Shown here piece after piece: positions 35,370-48,341 of a stretch of 64,000 bases of DNA (the stretch's first letter is position 1; every line of letters begins with the position of its first letter). Position numbers and translations under genes: made by a program. The stretch comes from Ashinkailepas kermadecensis (Eukaryota; Arthropoda; Thecostraca; Neolepadidae). The stretch is from assembly GCA_034440615.1 (NCBI GenBank), contig JAOTOM010005153.1:558001-622000 (forward strand), given 5' to 3'. Below the pieces are notes generated by a model, which was given only the letters and a program-made list of their open reading frames with translations, had not been told where the DNA came from and searched no databases.

Positions 35370-35745
35370 GCTAGCATCCGGTCTCCACCAGGAGACGCGG
35401 AAGAGCGCTGGCATCCGGTCTCCCCAGAGGAGACGCGGCAGATCGCTAGCTTCCGGTCTCCACCAGGAGACGCGGAAGAGCGCTGACGTCCAGTCTCCCC
35501 AGAGGAGACGCGGCAGAGCGCTAGCTTCCGGTCTCCACCAGGAGACGCGGAAGAGCTCTGACATCCGGTCTCTCCAGAGGAGACGCGGCAGAGCGCTAGC
35601 TTCCGGTCTCCACCAGGAGACGCGGAAGAGCTCTGACATCCGGTCTCTCCAGAGGAGACGCGGCAGAGCGCTAGCTTCCGGTCTCCACCAGGAGACGCGG
35701 AAGAGCGCTGACATCCGGTCTCCCCAGGGAGGACGCGGAAGGCCA
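35370..35745. repeat. 75-bp dimeric minisatellite, 5 copies
   Basis: Two alternating half-units of 37 and 38 bp, one with GGTCTCCACCAGGAGACGCG and one with GGTCTCCCCAGAGGAGACGC, form a 75-bp higher-order unit. Each half contains an inverted GTCTCC/GGAGAC pair and can form a hairpin. Since 75 is divisible by three, long frames are open on both strands; they are not believed to be genes. Confidence 0.92.
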
Positions 35746-36033
35746 ATTCCGAGTCAGTCCATACTCCGGCCAAGGACCTACTCCAATCTTGTCTCACCAT
35801 ATACAGTTGGCCTGACAGGACGGGTTCGATTGGCCAAACGTGCTCCTGTTTAGCCATCGGTTGGGAAGATCATTTAGCAAAAGACGGAATGACAACCGGG
35901 ACGAAGCAGAACAAGAAGCGGGTCGGAAACGCTGGCGACACTCACAGCTGACATAACCCGGCTGAGTTGTGATTCATCGATCTGGGTAGCTTCAAAGGCA
36001 CGCTCAACAAAACTCGCTCCGAATGGCATGTGA

Positions 36034-36669
36034 TCCCGGAAATCTACGCCAACACTCATTCGAATTCAAGCTGTAAATTAATTAATGGGTTCGTCCATCT
36101 TGTAGGCTTGCGTTGGCACAGGCACGCTGGCATAGGTACGCTGGCACAGGCCTGCAGAGTACATACAAAAGATGCAGCTATCGGTACAAGGAATAACGAA
36201 GTCAGAGAAGATTGACGCCATGGAAAATTGCATCGACCTTCGCATGCATCGACCTTCACATCTGTTGCAGGTCGGCGCAATGCCACCATTACCCCGGATC
36301 TCCCGATTATCGGTAGGTACTTGTTAGCTGAAGCTATCACGGCATTTTGCTTCCCGGAAATCTACGCCAACACTCATTCGAATTCAAGCTGTAAATTAAT
36401 TAATGGGTTCGTCCATCTTGTAGGCTTGCGTTGGCACAGGCACGCTGGCATAGGTACGCTGGCACAGGCCTGCAGAGTACATACAAAAGATGCAGCTATC
36501 GGTACAAGGAATAACGAAGTCAGAGAAGATTGACGCCATGGAAAATTGCATCGACCTTCGCATGCATCGACCTTCACATCTGTTGCAGGTCGGCGCAATG
36601 CCACCATTACCCCGGATCTCCCGATTATCGGTAGGTACTTGTTAGCTGAAGCTATCACGGCATTTTGCC
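36034..36669. repeat. 318-bp tandem duplication
   Basis: 36034-36351 is repeated directly at 36352-36669 with no difference that I can see, from CCCGGAAATCTACGCCAACA to GAAGCTATCACGGCATTTTG. The identical 94-codon minus-strand frames are 318 bp apart. Each copy includes a short CTGGCACAGGC-type repeat. Confidence 0.95.
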
Positions 36670-38473
36670 ATTTTCGTAAATTTTAAATACCGAACTGATA
36701 CCACACTAGTAGTGTCTAAGAAGTGCTCATATGACATTTCATTCCACTTCCTGAGACACAAATCCGGTGACGACCGAACGCCGAAGCTGTAGCGGCCGCG
36801 GCGCCGGCGACGTTTGCGACATCTTGCTCAGCGACGACGTACCCTCCAACTTACGAACAATATTCGTAGGATTACCAAGCAAGGTAGGGGGATGCAATTT
36901 ACGCCGAAAGGTAGATAAAAAGTTGCATTGGTTACTTACCACCTACACGACCTACATTGGACCATTTACATTGGTCATTCCTGCCGATCTATTTCACGAG
37001 CTGTGGCAAGTAAGGAGGGCACATCCCAAAGAATATTAACACAAGGTGGGGTCACACTTTTCTACAAAATCACTTTTGTGTACGATATGTGGAATAAGCG
37101 CACCGAAAAATGTAGCAAAAAAAAAAACAAACACAGGAGTGGAGCTTTTCAACAAAAGTTCTGCAGCCTGCTAATCAATCCTTTGCAAACTTTCCATTGT
37201 GGACAGACACTAACTGAGTTGCAGCCGATAATAGTACATTCACGAATCGCGGAAAAGTAAGGATAGCGCCAAATCGTCAACCGCCAACTTTTCTCAGATG
37301 GAAAAAAGTTTCCTTTTCTGATACCGAAGTATTTATAGTAGTAAATTCACTCGAATCAGCCACCTTTCCTGGTTATGCAGTACATTACAGGTATCATAGT
37401 TCCCCTTCCTGAGCAGTGCATCTACAGCGGCCAAATCGTTGGATTCTGAACGGGAAAAGATCTGGCGCGTTACGTATGACATGAAATTCGTAAGAATGTG
37501 AATAGTAAGTTGGAGTAAATCAGGATACACTACCAGACATTCAGACGCGGGGTAGAAGTGTAGCCAGAGTACTTGATATGGAAAGCGTGTTCTTGCATTG
37601 GATGAAACTAAAAACAAACATCTGAAAGCTTGCGGGAGAAACACATTTTCTTCGAGAGTGGAAAGCCGAGGAAGTTATTGGTTTGAGTTCTTGCATTTGG
37701 GCGCAACTAGAGCCCCGACAACTATGGAACGACATGAGTTTATTACGTTGCTTACTCGTTCAAATCGGTTGAAGGAAGGAAAATTAGACAGCAGTGAAAA
37801 ATGATCTTGCGTATAGGCTATGCATGGGTATATTCACTTCACTTGTTCATGCTGCCATTGTGTAAATTTCTTGCAGCAGAAATATATGCATAGGCCTCCG
37901 CCCCACAAAAAATAAAAACAACACACATATGCTCAATTTCGGTGCTTAAACAAGTGCGCAGCTGTGGTGTTGATCAACATTTATTCATTAGCTCTCAATA
38001 CCCTTTGGTAGAAGAAATGGAATCACTCACAACCAAGTTGATGCCACCAAAGTTTAGATGCACTCAGTCCTGCAAATCCCTTTAGGTAGGAATCACACGG
38101 CCTTATTCCACCTTTCTCTTGCCACCGTTGGCCCGCCTGATTTCAGACAGCTGCGGTCGGCTATGGCCAAACTCGTACGGGGTTAGGTCGGGGTGGATGC
38201 TGAAAAACTTAGCCGTAGGGCCTTTGCTGTGTGGTTTCAAGCGTCCTCGACTTTCCAACAAACACTGCACAAAGGCGTTCAGATGCCAAGAGTCGGCTGA
38301 CCTCTGACCTGGCGACCTCTACCCTGTCAGCATCCCCACCCCGGCAAGCAGTCGTTCGTCACTTTCACCCGGGTCCGCCGTCGACGTCGCCTCCATTTTG
38401 GCCGGCTGTCTCTGTTTTACTGATGCCGCGTACACTCTGACTGCCACTTAGTCTGGAAAAGCACGACCCCGTC
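36670..38473. other. no gene seen
   Basis: About 1.8 kb. Short open frames only, none with recognisable domains. The word TTCTGAACGGGAAAAGAT at about 37446 recurs at about 46217, probably a small dispersed repeat. Confidence 0.45.
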
Positions 38474-41400
38474 ACACTGCAGACAGCTTCATTACCACAC
38501 AGGTGTCCACGTCTCGTCACCTGTAGGTGGCCGCTTCATTACCACACAGGTGTCTACGTCTCGTCACCTGTAGGTGGCCGCTTCATTACCACACAGGTGT
38601 CCACGTCTCGTCACCTGTAGGTGGCCGCTTCATTACCACACAGGTGTCCACGTCTCGTCACCTGTAGGTGGCCGCTTCATTACCACACAGGTGTCCACGT
38701 CTCGTCACCTGTAGGTGGCCGCTTCATTACCACACAGGTGTCTACGTCTCGTCACCTGTAGGTGGCCGCTTCATTACCACACAGGTGTCCACGTCTCGTC
38801 ACCTGTAGGTGGCCGCTTCATTACCACACAGGTGTCCACGTCTCGTCACCTGTAGGTGGCCGCTTCATTACCACACAGGTGTCTACGTCTCGTCACCTGC
38901 AGGTGGCCGCTTCATTACCACACAGGTGTCTACGTCTCGTCACCTGTAGGTGGCCGCTTCATTACCACACAGGTGTCCACGTCTCGTCACCTGTAGGTGG
39001 CCGCTTCATTACCACACAGGTGTCTACGTCTCGTCACCTGTAGGTGGCCGCTTCATTACCACACAGGTGTCTACGTCTCGTCACCTGTAGGTGGCCGCTT
39101 CATTACCACACAGGTGTCCACGTCTCGTCACCTGTAGGTGGCCGCTTCATTACCACACAGGTGTCCACGTCTCGTCACCTGTAGGTGGCCGCTTCATTAC
39201 CACACAGGTGTCCAGGTCTCGTCACCTGTAGGTGGCCGCTTCATTACCACACAGGTGTCCACGTCTCGTCACCTGTAGGTGGCCGCTTCATTACCACACA
39301 GGTGTCTACGTCTCGTCACCTGTAGGTGGCCGCTTCATTACCACACAGGTGTCCACGTCTCGTCACCTGTAGGTGGCCGCTTCATTACCACACAGGTGTC
39401 TACGTCTCGTCACCTGTAGGTGGCCGCTTCATTACCACACAGGTGTCCACGTCTCGTCACCTGTAGGTGGCCGCTTCATTACCACACAGGTGTCTACGTC
39501 TCGTCACCTGTAGGTGGCCGCTTCATTACCACACAGGTGTCTACGTCTCGTCACCTGTAGGTGGCCGCTTCATTACCACACAGGTGTCTACGTCTCGTCA
39601 CCTGTAGGTGGCCGCTTCATTACCACACAGGTGTCCACGTCTCGTCACCTGTAGGTGGCCGCTTCATTACCACACAGGTGTCTACGTCTCGTCACCTGTA
39701 GGTGGCCGCTTCATTACCACACAGGTGTCTACGTCTCGTCACCTGTAGGTGGCCGCTTCATTACCACACAGGTGTCTACGTCTCGTCACCTGTAGGTGGC
39801 CGCTTCATTACCACACAGGTGTCCACGTCTCGTCACCTGTAGGTGGCCGCTTCATTACCACACAGGTGTCCACGTCTCGTCACCTGTAGGTGGCCGCTTC
39901 ATTACCACACAGGTGTCCACGTCTCGTCACCTGTAGGTGGCCGCTTCATTACCACACAGGTGTCTACGTCTCGTCACCTGTAGGTGGCCGCTTCATTACC
40001 ACACAGGTGTCCACGTCTCGTCACCTGTAGGTGGCCGCTTCATTACCACACAGGTGTCTACGTCTCGTCACCTGTAGGTGGCCGCTTCATTACCACACAG
40101 GTGTCTACGTCTCGTCACCTTTAGGTGGCCGCTTCATTACCACACAGGTGTCTACGTCTCGTCACCTGTAGGTGGCCGCTTCATTACCACACAGGTGTCT
40201 ACGTCTCGTCACCTGTAGGTGGCCGCTTCATTACCACACAGGTGTCCACGTCTCGTCACCTGTAGGTGGCCGCTTCATTACCACACAGGTGTCTACGTCT
40301 CGTCACATGTAGGTGGCCGCTTCATTACCACACAGGTGTCCACGTCTCGTCACCTGTAGGTGGCCGCTTCATTACCACACAGGTGTCCACGTCTCGTCAC
40401 CTGTAGGTGGCCGCTTCATTACCACACAGGTGTCTACGTCTCGTCACATGTAGGTGGCCGCTTCATTACCACACAGGTGTCCACGTCTCGTCACCTGTAG
40501 GTGGCCGCTTCACTACCACACAGGTGTCCACGTCTCGTCACATGTAGGTGGCCGCTTCATTACCACACAGGTGTCCACGTCTCGTCACATGTAGGTGGCC
40601 GCTTCATTACCACACAGGTGTCTACGTCTCGTCACCTGTAGGTGGCCGCTTCATTACCACACAGGTGTCCACGTCTCGTCACCTGTAGGTGGCCGCTTCA
40701 TTACCACACAGGTGTCTACGTCTCGTCACCTGTAGGTGGCCACTGCAGACAGCTTCATTACCACACAGGTGTCCACGTCTCGTCACATGTAGGTGGCCGC
40801 TTCATTACCACACAGGTGTCTACGTCTCGTCACATGTAGGTGGCCACTTCATTACCACACAGGTGTCCACGTCTCGTCACCTGTAGGTGGCCGCTTCACT
40901 ACCACACAGGTGTCCACGTCTCGTCACATGTAGGTGGCCGCTTCATTACCACACAGGTGTCCACGTCTCGTCACCTGTAGGTGGCCGCTTCATTACCACA
41001 CAGGTGTCTACGTCTCGTCACCTGTAGGTGGCCGCTTCATTACCACACAGGTGTCCACGTCTCGTCACCAGTAGGTGGCCGCTTCATTACCACACAGGTG
41101 TCTACGTCTCGTCACCTGTAGGTGGCCGCTTCATTACCACACAGGTGTCCACGTCTCGTCACCTGTAGGTGGCCGCTTCATTACCACACAGGTGTCTACG
41201 TCTCGTCACCTGTAGGTGGCCGCTTCATTACCACACAGGTGTCCACGTCTCGTCACCTGTAGGTGGCCGCTTCATTACCACACAGGTGTCCACGTCTCGT
41301 CACCTGTAGGTGGCCGCTTCATTACCACACAGGTGTCTACGTCTCGTCACCTGTAGGTGGCCGCTTCATTACCACACAGGTGTCCACGTCTCGTCACCTG

Positions 41401-42587
41401 TAGGTGGCCGCTTCATTACCACACAGGTGTCTACGTCTCGTCACCTGTAGGTGGCCGCTTCATTACCACACAGGTGTCCACGTCTCGTCACCTGTAGGTG
41501 GCCGCTTCATTACCACACAGGTGTCCACGTCTCGTCACCTGTAGGTGGCCGCTTCATTACCACACAGGTGTCCACGTCTCGTCACCTGTAGGTGGCCGCT
41601 TCATTACCACACAGGTGTCTACGTCTCGTCACCTGTAGGTGGCCGCTTCATTACCACACAGGTGTCTACGTCTCGTCACCTGTAGGTGGCCGCTTCATTA
41701 CCACACAGGTGTCTACGTCTCGTCACCTGTAGGTGGCCGCTTCATTACCACACAGGTGTCTACGTCTCGTCACCTGTAGGTGGCCGCTTCATTACCACAC
41801 AGGTGTCCACGTCTCGTCACCTGTAGGTGGCCGCTTCATTACCACACAGGTGTATACGTCTCGTCACCTGTAGGTGGCCGCTTCATTACCACACAGGTGT
41901 CCACGTCTCGTCACCTGTAGGTGGCCGCTTCATTACCACACAGGTGTCTACGTCTCGTCACCTGTAGGTGGCCGCTTCATTACCACACAGGTGTCTACGT
42001 CTCGTCACCTGTAGGTGGCCGCTTCATTACCACACAGGTGTCTACGTCTCGTCACCTGTAGGTGGCCGCTTCATTACCACACAGGTGTCTACGTCTCGTC
42101 ACCTGTAGGTGGCCGCTTCATTACCACACAGGTGTCCACGTCTCGTCACCTGTAGGTGGCCGCTTCATTACCACACAGGTGTCTACGTCTCGTCACCTGT
42201 AGGTGGCCGCTTCATTACCACACAGGTGTCCACGTCTCGTCACCTTTAGGTGGCCGCTTCATTACCACACAGGTGTCTACGTCTCGTCACCTGTAGGTGG
42301 CCGCTTCATTACCACACAGGTGTCTACGTCTCGTCACCTGTAAGTGGCCGCTTCATTACCACACAGGTGTCTACGTCTCGTCACCTGTAGGTGGCCGCTT
42401 CATTACCACACAAGTGTCTACGTCTCGTCACCTGTAGGTGGCCGCTTCATTACCACACAGGTGTCTACGTCTCGTCACCTGTAGGTGGCCGCTTCATTAC
42501 CACACAGGTGTCCACGTCTCGTCACCTGTAGGTGGCCGCTTCATTACCACACAGGTGTCTACGTCTCGTCACCTGTAGGTGGCCATT
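38474..42587. repeat. 47-bp satellite array, about 87 copies
   Basis: Unit CTGTAGGTGGCCGCTTCATT, ACCACACAGGTGT(C/T)(C/T)ACG, TCTCGTCAC repeats with a 47-bp period. The main variant is C or T in GTGT(C)CACG versus GTGTCTACG; rarer ones are CACATGTAGG and CACTACC. Every unit holds a CACCTGTAGGTG palindrome and a separate CAGGTG. The entry junction CACTGCAGACAGCTTC at 38474 reappears inside the array at 40741, a sign of unequal exchange. Confidence 0.98.
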
Positions 42588-43815
42588 TCCCAATGCTTGC
42601 ATCTCAATGATTTAAGCGACTCAATGGGGTGCAGACGGCATGGACTGGCACAGGAAACTCGGCGCAGACTTTGAAAGCCTTGCCTTGTTGCAACACGAGC
42701 TCAGTCACTGCGATGTGTGGAGATGACGCGCATGTCATAGCGTGATTCATAGCTGAGTAGGAACTCATTATATATAAACTAAACAGATCATCATCCTGAT
42801 TTGAACCCCCACCAGACCCATCGCAGTCAAAGTCCCGAACGATGACATGAAATCCAACCCCTGTCAGCGTGACCTCATGCCCGATTGGCGCGTGCAGCAG
42901 TTGAAAGGGCACCGCCGCGGCCGGCGCGCTGATGCAGTCACAGTCCATGATCAGAAGAGGAGGAGGGGAGGGGAGGGTGGACGGGCAGCGATACGAGTCG
43001 CGCACGGTCCTCACTCGGACTGGGCAAGGCGATGGCTCCTCGAGAAGCTCTCACTCAAAATGGTATGCAAAGTCAACGTTACTGATCAGGGCATATGGCC
43101 AAGTTTCTTTTTTTAACCATATTGCTGTAAAGTCCAATTAGGAGTACTCATGAAGACGATGATAAAGACCATCTCATACGCATTCTGGTTTTAATTATGT
43201 CTAAAGGTCAATAACATAGTTCAGGTTAAATGTGATGTATATTCTACACAATGCCATCTCATACAGAACGTGTCTGCTGTTCCTCATGAAGTCACATCTC
43301 AATTCGGCTTCAACCCCGCCTAAGTCGTGCAGCACGCAATTGAGTAGCCAAGTAATGACCTGAGACGACCTGACCTCGTATGATCTGACGATATTTGGCA
43401 TGATCTGACCTTTTCACGGAATTACTTTCCAAACAGTTTATCCCATAGGCGAAAGTCGATGTGAGCTCTTCGTCAATTTATGTATTTTCCCAGCGTCAGG
43501 CCACGAGGTCATAAACTGAATAATCTTCAATGATGTTTCATGCACCAATGATGCTATGATATCATGCTGTTATGCTACAATGATATCAGGTCACCATGGA
43601 AGCAAAATTGTATTCTTCAAAAGTGATGTGTCAGGGACCCCTGGCATTTACCGCAAGCGAGCATGTTGAGGCTTAAACTTACCTGACCTGAACAAACGGC
43701 GTGGCAAGACATTAAAGTACAATTTTCAAATCTCAAGCAGATATCATTTTGCTTAAGAGTTCTGTGGAAAGGAATGGCGACACATACGTAATGCAAAATG
43801 CACATATACATATGC

Positions 43816-43818
<3 letters not shown>

Positions 43819-43861
<43 letters not shown>
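43819..43861. repeat. (AT)n microsatellite
   Basis: About 43 bp of alternating AT directly before the partial MITE end. Confidence 0.95.
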
Positions 43862-43863
<2 letters not shown>

Positions 43864-43865
43864 GA

Positions 43866-43907
43866 CCCGGCGAAGGTGGACTTGCCGGCCGGCCCAGCGA
43901 GGGTTAA
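43866..43907. mobile_element. partial piggyBac-type MITE end
   Basis: CCGGCGAAGGTGG...GCCCAGCGAGGGTTAA ends at TTAA 43904-43907 and resembles the partial copy at 27770-27816. The other end is not visible; an AT microsatellite lies where it should be. Confidence 0.45.
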
Positions 43908-45064
43908 TCGGTCATCGCCGTCAGTGGTGCGCCGCGGCCAGCCCGGTGGCCGGCGGCGTCGGCAGCTTCCTCTGCCGTAAATTGTCGCGCGACACGCGGC
44001 GTCCGCTGACGGCGTGAGTGCGTCTGACCGGCCACCGGTGACCTTTCCACGGGTCACGGGCGGTCGAGGGACCACCGGCCGGCCGCCGGCGGCCCGCGGG
44101 CGGCAATTGTCGGACCGGCTGGGCAGCGAGTGGCCAGGAAGCTGGCTGATGGCCGCGGCTAATGGCGCCCGGTACTGGCCGCGCGCATACACAGGGCGGC
44201 GACCTGCAGACGTGAAGTCCGCTACTGCTACCAGAGGAAACAGTCGAGGCTCAGTTTGTGTAGTCAGCGTTACGACTGTTTAGGCTAAGCGGTTGAGGGC
44301 ATTGGCTTACTATGCAGACTGCAATAAATTCGAACACCCATATGGGTGTCTTTTTACACCGTCGAATGCAGGCTACACCGGTCGATTCACGAGGTAAGCT
44401 TCTCTCCGACAGCAAACTGCCTAGATTCGCGCAACACCACGGAAAGTTGCAACAGTCTTCATCCATGCACGACTGTGCACGCAAAAAGGTTTTTGTCCAG
44501 CGCAGCGTGCCGACCCCAGTCCGGCATCTGGCCAACACAGGACAGCTGCACTGCAAGTGCCGACACCACACTGCAGACTGGTGGAGCACTGATTTCGGCA
44601 CCTGATTGCCACATGCCGGGCCCTTGCCAGACTCATCTCTGCCGGCGACCGCCGTCGGTGTGCTCACTGGGAGATGTTCCGCCTTCAGATGGCAGCATTA
44701 GTGTGCAATTAATTCATTAAGCAACACAACAAACTGCTTGCACCGCAGGAGTGAAAGTGAGAGGATATTGCAATATTGCATCCTCCCCACCCCACCCACA
44801 CGCTTCGCAGGAAGCGTGTGAGTGGGGTGGGGGACCACTTTACGCGCGACAATGTGTAAAGGGTCCGGACCCGACAGCACGTAACGCACACTCGGCACCC
44901 AGTCTGTCCGTCGACACTGTTCTCTGCCGGACATTGCAAGTGTCGACGGGCGTATGAGAGCCGTCAGACACTGCCTTTCAAGGACAGCGGTCATGACCTC
45001 GCGTTGACATTGTCTGCCGTAAACAAGACTCCGCCAGCGACGAGGCAGCATTCGACTACCAGCA

Positions 45065-45142
45065 CTGGCGGCAAACTTTGCGGCAAACTTGGTGGACAAA
45101 CTTGGCGGGCAAACGTGGCGGGCAAACGTGGCGGCAAACTTC
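45065..45142. repeat. ~13-bp GGCAAAC minisatellite
   Basis: Six copies of GGCGGGCAAACGTG-like units. Confidence 0.88.
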
Positions 45143-45284
45143 AATGCAGTCACAGAGTATGAAGTTCACAAACGTAGACGACTGGCGGCGGCGCCAGGCA
45201 CCACGCGCGGCAACATCGCGACCGCCGGCGGTCAACACCAGACGTCGGCGGTCAGGTGCCGGCGCGTCGGCACCGCCAGGGAGC

Positions 45285-45775
45285 GTGCTGCAACACGTGC
45301 CGCAGCACGTGACAGGGAGTGCTGCAACACGTGCCGCAGCACGTGACAGGGAGCGTGCCGCAGCACGTGACAGGGAGCGTGCTGCAACACGTGCCGCAGC
45401 ACGTGACAGGGAGTGCTGCAACACGTGCCGCAGCACGTGACAGGGAGCGTGCCGCAGCACGTGACAGGGAGCGTGCCGCAGCACGTGACAGGGAGCGTGC
45501 CGCAGCACGTGACAGGGAGTGCTGCAACACGTGCCGCAGCACGTGACAGGGAGCGTGCCGCAGCACGTGACAGGGAGTGCTGCAACACGTGCCGCAGCAC
45601 GTGACAGGGAGCGTGCCGCAGCACGTGACGGAGTGCTGCAACACGTGCCGCAGCACGTGACAGGGAGCGTGCCGCAACACGTGACAGGGAGTGCTGCAAC
45701 ACGTGCCGCAGCACGTGACGGAGTGCTGCAACACGTGCCGCAGCACGTGACAAGGAGCGTGCCGCAACACGTGAC
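45285..45775. repeat. minisatellite with 26 CACGTG E-boxes
   Basis: Units of GCAGCACGTGACAGGGAGCG and CTGCAACACGTGCC are mixed in irregular order. I count 26 CACGTG palindromes in about 480 bp, many as pairs with 12 bp starting-point spacing. Frames on both strands stay open because of the composition; they look repetitive and non-coding. Confidence 0.93.
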
Positions 45776-47794
45776 GGCGCGGGCGAATCGTGCGGGATGC
45801 CCGACACGGGATCCCACGCAGTTCGTGTCGGCAGGTTGCGTGCACATCCCGGGCGCGAGAACGGCGTCGCCGTCCGTGGCGACACGTCGCCGGGGCGCTG
45901 CAGACGCATCCGGTCGCCGACTCTGTCCCCATCGATTTCCTCAGCCGCTCGGGCGGCGCCTTTGTCTCGCCAGGCATGTGAAGTCGGACAGTGGCTCCCA
46001 GAGGGCCAGCGCCGGTCGTCACGACCAGTGAAGGCAATGGGGAGAGCGGTGGAGAATGATCGGAGAGCATTGGAGAGCCAGCGGGAGCAGCGGGAGGTCA
46101 ATCGGAACAGCTGCACCGAGACGAGCTGAGTGCGACATGGATAGAGGGGGCAGCGCACCAGTGGACAGTGCGAGATAATATCGGAGATCGAAGCAGCCAT
46201 GTTATCTTTCCTGGACAGTTCTGAACGGGAAAAGATATTCTCAGCCGGTAAAGGCTTATCCAACTCCATACATTTTGATATTTTTGTTCCCGAGATTGAC
46301 TCTGTTTCAAAGCCAATTTGACGTACATTTTAACACCATCCAAACTTTCAACCCGTAGGAAAGTATGAAGGTACTAAATTTTCAAAAGATTGGAAGCGAC
46401 TAGCTGGTGCAGAGCCCCGAACTCCAAGCTGGAAGTGGGCACTCGATAGCCACCACGCATGCTGTTCCCACCATAAGACGCGTGCGTCACTATTGCCAGG
46501 TGATGGGGACGCGGCGCCTCAATCTTCAATTAGTTAGCTTAACAGTCTCGTTGTTTAGAGAAGGTCCTCAGAAAATGTGTTCGATTAAAAAGGGCCTACA
46601 GCGAAACCATTGTCATTATATTTAGTTACAAAGTCGTCCAAGACAAACGAAAGTGTAATTTCGGAACACTTTTGTCTTAGGAACACTAGTTCGCATATGC
46701 TTTCTTTGATGATGGAGAAATCTTGTGGAGGTGGGGAATGACAAGCTACCCATTCAATATATATTGTCTATGCCACTTCCTGATCGGCATTGGTCCAGCC
46801 GTCTAACTGGCACCAATCCAGACATCCGATCTGTGCTGAGCCGGAGCTCTGACTCAAGAGTTCACACAAGTTTGTTGAGTTCAGATAGTTCAATGCGCTC
46901 GAAGTGGACGTATAAACTACCAGGCGACCCATCTCATCCGTACATGTATTTATGGAACGGCAACTTGCAGAATAGAGCAAGGAGACATACGGCAGCATCT
47001 CTTAAATAAAATAAGTACACATTGAGTACCTATATCTGAAATAACAACATTACACGCCAGGGAATGGGATCCAGACTAGAACTTCTGCACAGGAATCAAG
47101 ATTGTGCCGATTAAACTAGTACGATATCAATCGTTCACAGACTGGACGCCATGCAGATATATAGCAAACGATCATTACAACATTGAATGGAGCGTCCATC
47201 GAGAGGATCCGTCCTCTGCGACGCGTTCACGTCGATGCATAAGTTCACCACAATCGCGGACATGCTACATTTGCACGACGACGCGCTGGCCGCAGCAGGC
47301 GTTACCTGGCGGTAGCGTTACCGGCACTACAGATGATACTACCGGCACTACGGGTGGTGTCACCGCCACACCTGCCACCGACGCTCGCCTTTGAGCCCCA
47401 CCACGTCGACACATTCTGATAGTTCTCGCGGGTCACCGCGGCTGTCACTCTTCACTGGGTCACAGAGCACGACCATGACTCGCTGGTCCAGCGAATCGCC
47501 AGCCAATAGTGCCTGTAACTCCACCTCAGCGGATCCGTGACGCCACTGAGTTCACGGCTGGCACGGTCACGTGTGCCGGCCAGGTCACGGGGCAGCCGAC
47601 GGGAGCTAGGCCAACTTGTCCAGCCCGTCACACGACTTGGACTTGGCGGAGCTGCGAACAAAAACACAACAGGGAGTTCAGAACCAGCCGCCGAAGTGTG
47701 GCGCAGCAGAACCGGTTTCCACGGGGCGTGTTTTTCCTTCTCGTGTGCATAGCGTCTCGGTCCCGATGAAATAACTGACGGGACTGCTTGACGA
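45776..47794. other. no gene seen
   Basis: About 2 kb. The minus-strand frame that crosses the E-box array runs on to 46269 but is not convincing as protein. No further exon of the PDZ gene was identified here. Confidence 0.4.
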
Positions 47795-47900
47795 AGGCAC
47801 TTCGAGAAGGCACTTCCAGAAGGCACTTCGAGAAGGCACTTCGAGAAGGCACTTCGAGAAGGCACTTCCAGAAGGCACTTCTTGAAGTGAAGGCACTTCG
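47795..47900. repeat. 13-bp repeat GAAGGCACTTCGA
   Basis: About eight copies of GAAGGCACTTC(G/C)A form, with GAAG/CTTC partially self-complementary. Confidence 0.92.
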
Positions 47901-48254
47901 AAACGGCCATTTGCATCATATCGATCGGCACGACAAAACAACGTATTGCGTACAGCTGACGAGCGCTCCACATATTTGGGTCAACAGCCATTCCGCGCCG
48001 GGATAGTACAAAAACAAGGTTTAATGCAGCCCGAATCAACAGTCCCTTGGCGGCAAAATCCACCAGCATTCCAGGGAACATGTCGGAGGCGCCGATCCTC
48101 AGCCCAGTTTTCAGGGGCATATCAGGGTTTTGGTTTATCTGGTTCCAAGGTATTCACGCTACGCGTTGTGTTCCATTGTATGGACATTGCAGTGAAAGGC
48201 GGTAAGGGTTTGAAGTGGCGTCATTTTGCGAGATAAGTACTATATTATATTGTA

Positions 48255-48259
48255 CTATA

Positions 48260-48306
<47 letters not shown>
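48255..48306. repeat. (AT)n microsatellite
   Basis: Alternating TA of about 50 bp just downstream (on the minus strand) of PDZ-gene exon 4. Confidence 0.95.
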
Positions 48307-48309
<3 letters not shown>

Positions 48310-48341
48310 TCGCAATATTCTACTAGAAAAATCCTCCTTAC

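Larger units (their letters stand above)
42588..45064. other. no gene supported
   Basis: About 2.5 kb. A 136-codon minus-strand frame (43014-42604) with mixed composition has no recognisable domain. A CpG-rich block runs 43866-44200. An (AT)n microsatellite (43819-43861) and a partial MITE end are inside. Confidence 0.4.

Noticed and set aside
35242..35857. ~200-codon frames on both strands
   Set aside because: Explained by the 75-bp array; no domain, no codon bias beyond the repeat.
42604..43014. 136-codon minus-strand frame next to the 47-bp satellite
   Set aside because: Mixed composition looked promising, but there is no recognised domain, and start and splice context are weak.
45056..46269. 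Minus-strand frames of 263-345 codons
   Set aside because: They cross the E-box minisatellite; three frames are open at once and all encode only repeats such as HVLRHAP or SRAAAR.
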